Source: Nitrospirota bacterium | Lineage (GTDB): Bacteria; Nitrospirota; Nitrospiria; Nitrospirales; UBA8639 | Reading direction: 5' to 3' | Assembly (NCBI GenBank): GCA_029881175.1 | Contig: JAOUNC010000096.1 | Location: forward strand, 1-8,698 | Length of the DNA: 8,698 bases | Part shown: positions 1 through 6,978 of the stretch, piece by piece | Position numbering within the stretch: position 1 is the first letter of the stretch | Layout of the letters: each line of letters starts with the position of its first letter | The notes under the pieces: generated by a model | The model's database searches: none | Seen by the model: the letters and a program-made list of their open reading frames with translations, nothing else | What the model was told of the DNA's origin: nothing | Program-made: the position numbers and the translations under genes

Positions 1-30
1 GGTTGGTGGTGGGGATCTCTCTCCCCCTCC

Positions 31-103
31 GTCATACCCGCGGGTTGTGGCGGGTATCCATCTGAATTCGGTCAAGATGGATTCCCGCCTCCGCGGGAAT
101 GAC
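31..103. repeat. REP-like palindromic repeat, copy A
   Basis: This is a double-hairpin unit. The first hairpin pairs ACCCGC (36-41) with GCGGGT (50-55). The second pairs TTCCCGC (82-88) with GCGGGAA (93-99) around a 4-nt loop. The outer ends GTCAT/ATGAC and the inner arms ATCCA/TGGAT are also complementary, so the whole unit can fold as one long imperfect cruciform. It matches copy B (116 onward) at 55 of 57 positions over its first 57 bases. Elements of the type TGGATTCCCGC...GCGGGAATGAC are common dispersed intergenic repeats in bacteria. The second hairpin is followed by T7 (107-113), so it could also act as a weak plus-strand terminator for a gene left of the window. Confidence 0.8.
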
Positions 104-106
104 CAC

Positions 107-113
107 TTTTTTT
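107..113 (+). terminator. possible T-tract terminator after REP hairpin
   Basis: A run of seven T follows the stem-loop at 82-99 (GCGGGAA arm), with a 7-nt gap partly closed by a bulged GG/CC extension. It would stop plus-strand transcription entering from a gene beyond the left edge. The gap is longer than in a classic intrinsic terminator, so this is tentative. Confidence 0.25.
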
Positions 114-115
114 CG

Positions 116-193
116 GTCATACCCGCAGGTTGTGGCGGGTATCCATCTGAATTCGGCCAAGATGGATTCCCGATAGAAAATGTCGGGAATGAC
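116..193. repeat. REP-like palindromic repeat, copy B
   Basis: This is the second copy of the repeat at 31-103, in the same orientation and offset by 85 bases. The first hairpin pairs ACCCGC (121-126) with GCGGGT (135-140). The second pairs ATTCCCGA (166-173) with TCGGGAAT (183-190) around a 9-nt loop. The right half differs from copy A in both stem and loop, but pairing is kept because changes occur on both arms (CCCGC/GCGGG in A, CCCGA/TCGGG in B). This compensatory pattern suggests that the fold, not the exact sequence, is conserved. Confidence 0.8.
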
Positions 194-366
194 GAGGAAG
201 CAAGATAGATCCCCGCTTGCGCGTCGAAGCGCTTTCAGCCTTCGTAGCCAATGGGATACTTCGGCGAAGGAGGCTCGGCGCAAAGACGTGGAAATGACAA
301 GAAAATGTGGGAGGGAGGGGAAAACAGAAACCGGCAGGATCGAAAAGAATAAATTGGCGCTACCTA
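194..366. other. intergenic spacer without recognisable gene
   Basis: No coding region is convincing in either direction. The reading frames that cross this stretch continue antisense into the M50-HlyD gene and resemble no family. The segment around 205-285 contains short complementary CCTTCG/CGAAGG arms but no strong fold. Downstream of the minus-strand operon I see no hairpin directly followed by a T-tract, so the operon terminator is not obvious. The REP-like hairpins at 31-193 are the nearest strong stem-loops. Confidence 0.5.
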
Positions 367-399
367 TTTTTACTTTTCACTTTTTACTTTTTACTTTTC
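367..399. repeat. heptamer tandem repeat just 3' of the M50-HlyD gene
   Basis: There are four 7-bp units, TTTTTAC, TTTTCAC, TTTTTAC and TTTTTAC (367-394), followed by a partial TTTTC (395-399). On the minus strand this reads as repeated GTAAAAA, beginning about 7 nt after the stop codon of the upstream gene. Such homopolymer-rich short tandem repeats are prone to slippage. Here the repeat lies outside coding sequence, so any effect would be on the transcript 3' end or mRNA stability. Confidence 0.75.
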
Positions 400-405
400 G
401 CATCC

Positions 406-2541
406 TCACATGCCACTTTCACGAATCAAGACCGCTCCGACATGTTCCCACAGTTGGCCTACCACACTACGGGCTTCTCCTTGAACGTGGGCCATACCTC
501 GTACCGCCTGATTCCATTCTTTCTCTCCATCTTCTACATCCATGGTCACACGATAGATTGACGTTTCTGGCTTCAAATGACCCTGCTCATCTTTTCGAAC
601 CGGCACCGGCCCTGAATAGACCGAGGCAAGATAGGTTAAGGCAAATTGCGACTCGTCTACCTGGCGAAGATCCTGCACCTTCCCGCGCCGTGCCATCCGC
701 GCCGGATCATCCGGATAAAACCAGCCTTCCGTGTGTGGCGCTAATCGCACCTGTTGTTCTTCTGTGGCATAAGCCTGAACCACCAGCTCCCCCGGGTTGA
801 TAAGATGCACCATCGGAAGTTTGGTGTTAACCCACCGTCCTTCATGGAGCGAAGAGGCCATATCGGTCACCAGCCCCGTAAATGGGGCACGCAAGGTTAA
901 CTGCTTAACAATCTTCAACAACCCTTCCATCGCTTGGCGAGCTCCTTGGAGAGTCTTCCATAAGACTTGATGATCATTGCGATCTTCTTCATAAGCGGCC
1001 TCTCGTTGCAAGCGCATTTCCAACGCAGCGATACGTTGGTCGAGTAGACGAATTTGCTGCTCAATTTTTGGTGACTCTAAGATGAGCAGAATGTCACCCT
1101 GTTCGACTCGGTCACCCTCTTGCACGTTCACCTTCAGGATTTTCGCCGGCGCAGGAGCGAAAATCGTCGCCCGTTCACGCGCCTCAAGCACGGCAGGAAT
1201 CGACACCATCCGATCTAACGGGATGCTTCCCGATATAAAGGCAATCAGGACCACCACGCCCACTACTCGTCCTCGCCAGGATTGCATCACTTCCTCTCGT
1301 CGCTTCCACCACACCTGTACTTCTTGATAGACAGGCCAGGCCAGAAACCATCCAATTTCGACGACAAAAAGAATGATTCCTAAGACTTTAAAAAAGAAGT
1401 GATACACCAAAACCGCAATGCCTAAAAACATGAATGCCCGATACACCCAGATTGCCCAGGCATATGCTGTGAGAATGCGTTGACGCCGTCGAGGAAGCGC
1501 TTCAGGAGGGGCATCACCCCATCCAAACAACCATTCCCTCAGCTTCCATTGTCCAAAGGCGAACGCTCGGGATTGTAAGTTTGGAACTCCCAGCCAATCG
1601 GATAAGACATAATAGCCATCAAACCGGAGCAGTGGATTCAGATTAATAAACAAGCCCATGATCCAACTCGTCGACGCCAAAACGAACAAGACACTCTTGG
1701 CAACCCCTTCCGGACACAAGTGCCATAAAAAGGTGGCGATCAGGGCTATCCCCAATTCTACGACCGTACCTGCTGCAGCAATAGCGGCCCGCTGCTTCCG
1801 CGAGGTCAGCTTCCAGGAATCGGTGGTATCCGTATACAGCACGGGCACCATTATGAGGAATCCAACACCCATCGTTTGCACCTGGCACCCATATCGAGCG
1901 GCCGTATAGGCATGTCCCAATTCATGCAGAATTTTGATCCCCACCAACCCCAACATATAGGCGGTGAGACCTTGTGGTGAGAAAAAATACAGGAACGTAT
2001 TGGCGAAGGATTCCCATTGCCGCACAATCCCGATACATCCAATGACGCCCAACGTGACCACACACACTAAGGCGGTTTTGGTGAAGAGTGGGGCCACAAT
2101 AGGTAAAGTTCGTTGCAGAAAACGATCAGGATTGAACAGGGGGATTCTAAAAAAGAGGTAGGTATGGAGCAGCTTGAGGAGCCAATGCTGTTTGGCCTGT
2201 TCAGCTTGCGCATAGAGTCCCGCACTTCCGCCCATTTGCGCATCTCTCGTCAGATTGTGACGAAAGAGGAACTGCACCAGTTCCATCACATCTCGCTGTG
2301 TCACCTTGGCCGTGGTACTACTGGAAACCACTTCAATGAGCCTGTTGGCCGACCCCAGATGCCATTGCGAGAGGAGTTGAAATGCCGCCCAGCCAATTTG
2401 GAAATATTGGTGCCGAACCGGATCTAAGATATTCCAGGTGGGCACCCCTTCTGCGGTGGGTGTGCCCGATAAAATTTGCAGGTCATCCCGCAGGGGAGGC
2501 AGGGCAAGATCCTCTGAAGATGGAGATGGGGCCAAGGACAT
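406..2541 (-). CDS. PqqD-like / M50 zinc metalloprotease / HlyD adaptor fusion protein
   Basis: This 711-residue inner-membrane protein has three parts. Residues about 15-100 resemble the PqqD/RRE winged-helix pattern (a LDPVRHQYFQIG strand region, then a helix, then a closing helix before HNL). Residues about 150-440 are a multi-pass M50 (site-2-protease type) core with HELGH at 206-210 (bases 1912-1926) and the second zinc-ligand motif NPLLRFDGYY at 302-311. After a last membrane helix (about 425-441), residues 450-590 form a HlyD-type lipoyl half-motif, a short coiled-coil hairpin (490-548) and the second half-motif RAPFTGLV. All catalytic residues expected of M50 are present, so it is probably an active protease. 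Its ATG overlaps the upstream TAA by one base (TAATG), indicating translational coupling. It is last in the operon. Fusions of this kind are known in databases as HlyD-family or M50 proteins. Its substrate is unknown; the divergent surface protein is an inferred candidate. Confidence 0.9.
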   Translation of the reverse strand: MSLAPSPSSEDLALPPLRDDLQILSGTPTAEGVPTWNILDPVRHQYFQIGWAAFQLLSQWHLGSANRLIEVVSSSTTAKVTQRDVMELVQFLFRHNLTRDAQMGGSAGLYAQAEQAKQHWLLKLLHTYLFFRIPLFNPDRFLQRTLPIVAPLFTKTALVCVVTLGVIGCIGIVRQWESFANTFLYFFSPQGLTAYMLGLVGIKILHELGHAYTAARYGCQVQTMGVGFLIMVPVLYTDTTDSWKLTSRKQRAAIAAAGTVVELGIALIATFLWHLCPEGVAKSVLFVLASTSWIMGLFINLNPLLRFDGYYVLSDWLGVPNLQSRAFAFGQWKLREWLFGWGDAPPEALPRRRQRILTAYAWAIWVYRAFMFLGIAVLVYHFFFKVLGIILFVVEIGWFLAWPVYQEVQVWWKRREEVMQSWRGRVVGVVVLIAFISGSIPLDRMVSIPAVLEARERATIFAPAPAKILKVNVQEGDRVEQGDILLILESPKIEQQIRLLDQRIAALEMRLQREAAYEEDRNDHQVLWKTLQGARQAMEGLLKIVKQLTLRAPFTGLVTDMASSLHEGRWVNTKLPMVHLINPGELVVQAYATEEQQVRLAPHTEGWFYPDDPARMARRGKVQDLRQVDESQFALTYLASVYSGPVPVRKDEQGHLKPETSIYRVTMDVEDGEKEWNQAVRGMAHVQGEARSVVGQLWEHVGAVLIRESGM

Positions 2542-4013
2542 TACCAGCCTAGGGTTTGGCGAAAGACAGACAGCGGGCGGCGGAATAAATAGAAAAACAG
2601 AGACACCCGTTCTCCATAAATCTTAGCGGTCCCCTGCCAGCCAATACGTATCAATGCTGGAGCCTGGAGGATCTCTGCTTTGACCCGATAAGCTAATTCA
2701 TTCGTCGGCAACACCTCCGCATGGTAGCTCGCATGCGTGAGGGTTGCCGGAATCGCTTTCAACGGATCGGCATTCAAGAAGACCTCCACCTCTGCACCTT
2801 CTCGGAGAACGATGGCATCTTCTACCGGCAGGTCGATCTTTAACTCATATTCCTCAGGATTGGCCACTTCCATGATTCGTTCCCCAATGATAACCGGCTT
2901 CCCGACCCAGTCCGATTTATCACCAAACAGGACAATCCCTTGTCGTGACGCTTTCACTTCAACCTGTTGTAACACTTCCCAGGCATAGTCTCGCTCGGCT
3001 TCTTTTAATCGGACCTCAGACGCCTGCACGGGCATACCGGCGCCCGATTCATCATCAAAAAAAGCCCCCTGCGTCACTTTCCGGTATTCCATAAACCCGA
3101 CTGCTAAGTTTTTCTCGGCCACTTCATAGTCATTGCGAAACTTGGTGTCTTCATACCGAAACAAAGTCTCCCCTTTCTGGACCTCAGTATTCGGTTGGAC
3201 CACAATTTCCGCAAGCACGCCATCGAGTGGCGCGGTGACCACGACCGGATCTCGCGCCACCACTTCAACTGGTGCTAACGTCGACAAGTGCACCGGCACA
3301 CACATCACCCCAACAAACAGGGCCAATCCTATCCACAGCCAGCGCTTCGAAATAGTCCAATGCTTGACGGAGGTCTTCGTTTTTCCCAACGCGTTCCAAG
3401 CATGCGCCACCGTTTCCGCAAAGCGCCGAATCAACTGTATTTCACCCTCTTGCCAAGGCCGTTCCCGTGCTAACCACATTCCACCAATCACTCGTTGATT
3501 GCCCCAAATGATTGGACACCACAACACATGGGGAAAGGCAAATCGTCGCCAATCGGCTTGAAGGTGCTTGGGACATTGCTCCACGTTGAGGTGACAAGGT
3601 GCTTGCAGGGCTTGATTTTCCCAGAGACTGGCGACCACTTCTTCAATCCATTGCACCATGGGCGACTTACGATCCACCACCGCCACACTCGACACGACTT
3701 CCACTTGGCAAGCCGTCCGAAGATTCGTCCCAATCGAAAAGACACAGGCCTGCCGAAAGGTGAAGAGACGCCTCGTTTCATTGGCCAAGAGAAAACAGAG
3801 TTCTTTCACGGTTTGAGCCGCACGCGCTTGGCTTTCTAATTGAAGCAACGTGACAAGAAGGTGAGGATCGACATCCGTAATCCTCCTGGACGGGGTGTCC
3901 GATCCCCCCGATAACGGAGGCATGGTCGTGGTCGTATTGGCAGGAGGATCCATGACTTGAGCTCCCACACCCGACTGGCTCTCTTTGCGGAATTCAGGAC
4001 TCATGTCGCTCAT
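2541..4013 (-). CDS. GAF-domain / HlyD-family membrane fusion protein
   Basis: This 490-residue protein starts with a Pro/Thr/Ser-rich N-terminus (about 15-45). A GAF-like domain follows at about 50-210, with the patterns ELCFLLANETRRLF and WCPIIWGNQRVIGGMWLA that are typical of GAF folds. One membrane helix at about 225-243 (WLWIGLALFVGVM) is preceded by a basic stop signal, which puts the GAF domain in the cytoplasm and the rest in the periplasm. The periplasmic part is a HlyD adaptor: lipoyl half-motif at 255-290 (VTAPLDGVLAEI), helical hairpin at about 290-350, second half-motif at about 350-385 (VKASRQGIVLFG), then a beta-barrel domain. The layout suggests an adaptor that senses a cytoplasmic ligand or partner. 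It lies 43 nt after the small adaptor gene and overlaps the M50 fusion by one base. The ATG at 4013 has no clear ribosome site; an in-frame ATG at 4004 is an alternative start. Confidence 0.88.
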   Translation of the reverse strand: MSDMSPEFRKESQSGVGAQVMDPPANTTTTMPPLSGGSDTPSRRITDVDPHLLVTLLQLESQARAAQTVKELCFLLANETRRLFTFRQACVFSIGTNLRTACQVEVVSSVAVVDRKSPMVQWIEEVVASLWENQALQAPCHLNVEQCPKHLQADWRRFAFPHVLWCPIIWGNQRVIGGMWLARERPWQEGEIQLIRRFAETVAHAWNALGKTKTSVKHWTISKRWLWIGLALFVGVMCVPVHLSTLAPVEVVARDPVVVTAPLDGVLAEIVVQPNTEVQKGETLFRYEDTKFRNDYEVAEKNLAVGFMEYRKVTQGAFFDDESGAGMPVQASEVRLKEAERDYAWEVLQQVEVKASRQGIVLFGDKSDWVGKPVIIGERIMEVANPEEYELKIDLPVEDAIVLREGAEVEVFLNADPLKAIPATLTHASYHAEVLPTNELAYRVKAEILQAPALIRIGWQGTAKIYGERVSLFFYLFRRPLSVFRQTLGW

Positions 4014-4056
4014 AAGGCATCTGCATGTAAATGAACGTGGTCGTCAAGCATGATGA

Positions 4057-4914
4057 CTATGGCCTGGAGCTGTTCATCGTAGCTGACGCTGTAGAAGGAC
4101 TCGGAGACGTACTCGGTTTAAACGTTGGCTTGGGGGTCTTGGATTTCAGCTTCCGGTCCATAAACCTGGCGCTGCCACTCATCCCTGCCAAGACATCCTG
4201 GGGTTGCTCTTTGAATTCTCCAAAGACACGGATGGTTTGACTGACCGGGTCCACCCGAGCACCGATCTCAAGCACGACAGCTTCGTACAGTTCTTGTGTT
4301 TCATCAATGAAAAATTTAAACGGACTGTTTTGCGTAACCCAGCGTAGAGACGTGGAAGGTAAAATGAGTTCAATTTCAAAGTTCTTATCATTCAAGACAC
4401 TCATCACTTCGTCATACGGATTCACACTTTCATGGGGATGCACGAGCGTTTTGGCTACTCGTCCGGAAAAAGGCGCGGTAATCTTACAATGCCTCACGGC
4501 CACGTTCGCACTCCTCACCGCCGCCTTGGCTTGTTTGACTTCCGATTCGGACACGTCAACTTCCAATTGACCTATGCCATTCAACTTCGCGAGTTCCTGA
4601 TTATTGAGAGCTGTTTTCTCCCGAGCCTCCAATTCAGCTTGAGCTGCGGCTAATTCGGCCCAATATTTCTCACAGTCAAACTCCACTAAGAGATTGCCCT
4701 TTTTAAACGCTTGGCCATCACGAAACGGCATACGTTTGACGCGCGCTTGTAATTCACTGGAAATGACGGCTTCTTCTGAAGGCTTCACCACTCCCCGAAC
4801 GGCATTTAAATCGGAGGACTGAATTCCGCTACTTTTCCCAAAACTCCCTTCCGGGTTGATCAACGCCAGACTCATTAACAGGAATCCAACGGACGCTCGA
4901 AGTCTTCGGCTCAT
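4057..4914 (-). CDS. periplasmic HlyD/RND-type efflux adaptor subunit
   Basis: This 285-residue adaptor has a Sec signal peptide (basic MSRRLR, hydrophobic FLLMSLALI, likely cut near residue 26) and no other membrane segment, so it should be soluble or only peripherally attached in the periplasm. The lipoyl half-motifs are at about 38-79 (GVVKPSEEAVISSELQARV) and 145-170 (ITAPFSGRVAKTL). They flank a coiled-coil hairpin (about 80-140) that would touch the TolC partner. A beta-barrel domain follows (about 176-253), and the protein ends in a low-complexity Ser/Pro/Thr tail (256-285) in place of a full membrane-proximal domain, making it short for the family. Its start overlaps the TolC-like gene by 4 nt (ATGA), and an AAGGAG ribosome site lies about 10 nt upstream. 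It is probably part of one tripartite complex with its neighbours. Confidence 0.92.
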   Translation of the reverse strand: MSRRLRASVGFLLMSLALINPEGSFGKSSGIQSSDLNAVRGVVKPSEEAVISSELQARVKRMPFRDGQAFKKGNLLVEFDCEKYWAELAAAQAELEAREKTALNNQELAKLNGIGQLEVDVSESEVKQAKAAVRSANVAVRHCKITAPFSGRVAKTLVHPHESVNPYDEVMSVLNDKNFEIELILPSTSLRWVTQNSPFKFFIDETQELYEAVVLEIGARVDPVSQTIRVFGEFKEQPQDVLAGMSGSARFMDRKLKSKTPKPTFKPSTSPSPSTASATMNSSRP

Positions 4915-6455
4915 GGCTGTCCCACTCCTTCTTGTTCATCATGGTCCAGATTCGAAACCATGGCATGTTGCTCTAACCATTCCCAGCGTTGTTCAAGCGC
5001 TGCCGCTAAGTCTTCCACTCCTTCACCTGAGAGATCCGCAGGAAACGGGTCTTTCCCAATCGACGCAAGCAGATTGGCATAGGCCATTTCAAGCCTAGCC
5101 AGTGCCATTTCATATCGCAACTCAGACAACAACCCTTGTACCTTTTCTCGAATAACCAAGTGTTCACTCAGTCGATTCAGGGACCAGGACTGCTGGACAT
5201 GGTCCGCAATTTTCATTTGCGTGTCGAAGTACCGTTGAGCAATTTTCACATCTTCCCTCGCGGCTTCATATTGAGCCACCGCGACATGCACTTGCGTCAT
5301 GATGGTCATGGTGAGCGCCAGGCTTTGCACCTTCAGGACTTCCTCCTGGGCATCAATCACTTGCAACCGCGCTGGATGGCGGAAGACATTCATGAGATTC
5401 CAACTAATTTTGGCTCCATAGCTCAACCAATTATTGTGAAACAGGAAACCGTTGCTGTCATAATTGCCTCCAAGATAGACATTTAAACTTGGCAATAATT
5501 CCAAAATCGCCACCTTGGTTTCATTGGCATTAATCCGTTTTTGGTAATCCACCGTCCGCAATTCAGGACGATTCATTAAGGCCTGCTCTTCCAAATCCGG
5601 CAATCGTGCGTGAATTTTTGAAACCGGTGGCGTTAATGGAGGCATCACTAACTCATACGGCTCACCAGGTGTCAAATTCATCAGTTCCCCAAGTTGAATC
5701 CTGGCCACCGAGAGCTCCTGATACAATTGCTGAATTTCCCGTTGTGCTTGCAACAACTCGCGTTCATATTGCAGCGAGGTCAAAGGGGTCTCAAGTGCCC
5801 GCGTTCGAATGGTCGTGGCTTCCTGCAAGGCCTGCGTGACCCAATCGTCCAAAAATTTTAGACGCCCCAAAGCGCGCTCGGCGCCAATGGCTTTCCAGAA
5901 GGCTGATCGCACTTCTTGAATCACACGGTTCGCAATTCGTCGCTTATCTTCTTCTGCGATGAGAACATCATTTGAGGCCTGTTGGGCGCGCACATAAGAC
6001 AAACCAAAATCGAGCACATCCCAACTCAGCGTCAAATTGGTGTTAAATATATTCTTATCGGCTGAAGTGGAGGATTCCAGTGATTCCTCACCTGTTGTTA
6101 ACGAACGACTACTCGCCCCACTATAATTACTCCGCCCGGCATAGGCCGCATCCGCCACCAATTTTGGTAACAGATCATAATGGGCCAGATCCAACTGCCG
6201 GTGCGCAACCATCTCCTTCAACCCTTGCACCCGCGCCTCAAGGTTAAACTTTAAGGCTCGAGCCATGGCGTCATACAAGGTGATGGATTTTGAAACAGGC
6301 TCCTGATAGTGGGTGAGTTCCTTCAGATCCTCTTGAACACGTTGTGCGAGATCTTCCTGTTTGAGCGGAACAGGAATGACGGTACATCCTGTGACGAGAA
6401 AGACGAGTCCCATCGCTACAAATTTCACCAACATGTTTTCAATTTTGTATGCCAT
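4911..6455 (-). CDS. TolC/OEP-family outer-membrane channel lipoprotein
   Basis: This outer-membrane efflux/secretion channel is about 514 residues from the ATG at 6455. It has a lipoprotein signal, a short hydrophobic run ending in the lipobox VTGC (Cys codon 6384-6386), as in OprM-like channels. The body holds the two long helical repeats of the OEP family; the pattern WDVLDFGLSYVRAQQA near the end of the first strand pair is characteristic, and a second WNLMNVFRHPARLQ segment gives the matching half. It is the first gene of the operon and overlaps the adaptor gene by 4 nt. The frame stays open upstream to a GTG at 6647 that has a near-perfect ribosome site. That start would add 64 residues before the ATG and bury the lipoprotein signal, so the ATG at 6455 (or 6434) is preferred on protein grounds. 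The start is therefore uncertain, but the family is not. Confidence 0.9.
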   Translation of the reverse strand: MAYKIENMLVKFVAMGLVFLVTGCTVIPVPLKQEDLAQRVQEDLKELTHYQEPVSKSITLYDAMARALKFNLEARVQGLKEMVAHRQLDLAHYDLLPKLVADAAYAGRSNYSGASSRSLTTGEESLESSTSADKNIFNTNLTLSWDVLDFGLSYVRAQQASNDVLIAEEDKRRIANRVIQEVRSAFWKAIGAERALGRLKFLDDWVTQALQEATTIRTRALETPLTSLQYERELLQAQREIQQLYQELSVARIQLGELMNLTPGEPYELVMPPLTPPVSKIHARLPDLEEQALMNRPELRTVDYQKRINANETKVAILELLPSLNVYLGGNYDSNGFLFHNNWLSYGAKISWNLMNVFRHPARLQVIDAQEEVLKVQSLALTMTIMTQVHVAVAQYEAAREDVKIAQRYFDTQMKIADHVQQSWSLNRLSEHLVIREKVQGLLSELRYEMALARLEMAYANLLASIGKDPFPADLSGEGVEDLAAALEQRWEWLEQHAMVSNLDHDEQEGVGQP

Positions 6456-6481
6456 ATGTAATTGCGTTAACAAATCTATGC

Positions 6482-6505
6482 GACAGGCCTGTCTTTCCGG
6501 CAGGC
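6482..6505. repeat. palindrome / stem-loop in the 5' leader of the TolC-type gene
   Basis: GACAGGCCTGTC (6482-6493) is a perfect 12-bp palindrome. Overlapping it, GCCTG (6487-6491) can instead pair with CAGGC (6501-6505). The two folds are mutually exclusive. If translation starts at 6455 or 6434 the element lies in the untranslated leader, where it could affect expression. It could equally be a remnant of a dispersed repeat. Confidence 0.4.
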
Positions 6506-6650
6506 ACTGGTTTTCTTGTTCACAATAGAAACCATTGATTAAGAATGGCAGCATTCCAGTTCTGTCTTTCGGTTTTCCTGTTCTTCTTATTGAATCTTCT
6601 AACTTTTTTTTCATACAACTCCATGCCAAGGGCTGAACAAGTTGCACTAA

Positions 6651-6657
6651 CCTCCTT
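6651..6657 (-). promoter_or_regulatory. strong Shine-Dalgarno (AAGGAGG) before GTG 6647
   Basis: On the minus strand AAGGAGG is followed by only 3 nt and then GTG (6645-6647), in frame with the TolC-type gene. It is the best ribosome site in the operon, yet it lies about 200 nt before the lipoprotein signal sequence, while the ATGs at 6455 and 6434 have no visible site. Either the protein has an unusual N-terminal extension or the site serves a leader peptide. Confidence 0.55.
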
Positions 6658-6660
6658 CAA

Positions 6661-6945
6661 TTTCTTAAAAATTCCCCTAATTGGCCACGCCTATTTTTCA
6701 CTTATTTTTTCATAGGACCTCTTAAGTTTTTTTCTGAAGCTCTGCCTCCCCCTTGAATTCTGAACATTGTTCTTCCCAGTCTTTCTCAACAAGAAACCCG
6801 CAAAATTTTTCCGACCCCTTGCCATCACCCCTAACATTTCACAAATCTTCTCAATCTCAAGCAATGGCTATGATCAACGAACATCTTTTTCATAAAATCA
6901 TCCAGAAAGAAATGACAATGGCCGAAAAGGAAAGTGGAGAACTTT
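6661..6945. other. divergent intergenic region, AT/T-rich
   Basis: This gap between the minus-strand secretion-type operon and the plus-strand surface-protein gene must hold promoters for both. I found no sigma-70 pair with good spacing and no sigma-54 (GG-N10-GC type) site that I would defend. A short dyad, GAACA-T-TGTTC (6762-6772), is the only symmetric element seen. Reading frames crossing it (for example TTG 6753 to TAA 6986) have no family resemblance. Confidence 0.5.
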
Positions 6946-6978
6946 ATGCTCTGGGAATATGTCTACATAGGAAGCGAA

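Noticed and set aside
11..26. GGGGA...TCCCC hairpin at the left edge
   Set aside because: The stem is only 5 bp in a low-complexity C/T-rich stretch and cannot be interpreted without upstream sequence.
31..193. Possible CRISPR-like direct repeats
   Set aside because: There are only two units, each internally palindromic and over 70 nt, with no regular spacers and no cas genes; a REP-like repeat fits better.
180..800. Plus-strand reading frame of 206 codons
   Set aside because: It lies mostly antisense to the well-supported M50-HlyD gene and starts inside a REP-like repeat; the translation is low-complexity and resembles no family.
6762..6772. GAACA-T-TGTTC dyad considered as a LexA-type operator
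   Set aside because: The spacing between GAAC and GTTC is 3 nt, whereas the LexA boxes of this half-site type have 4 nt; a single short dyad is expected by chance.
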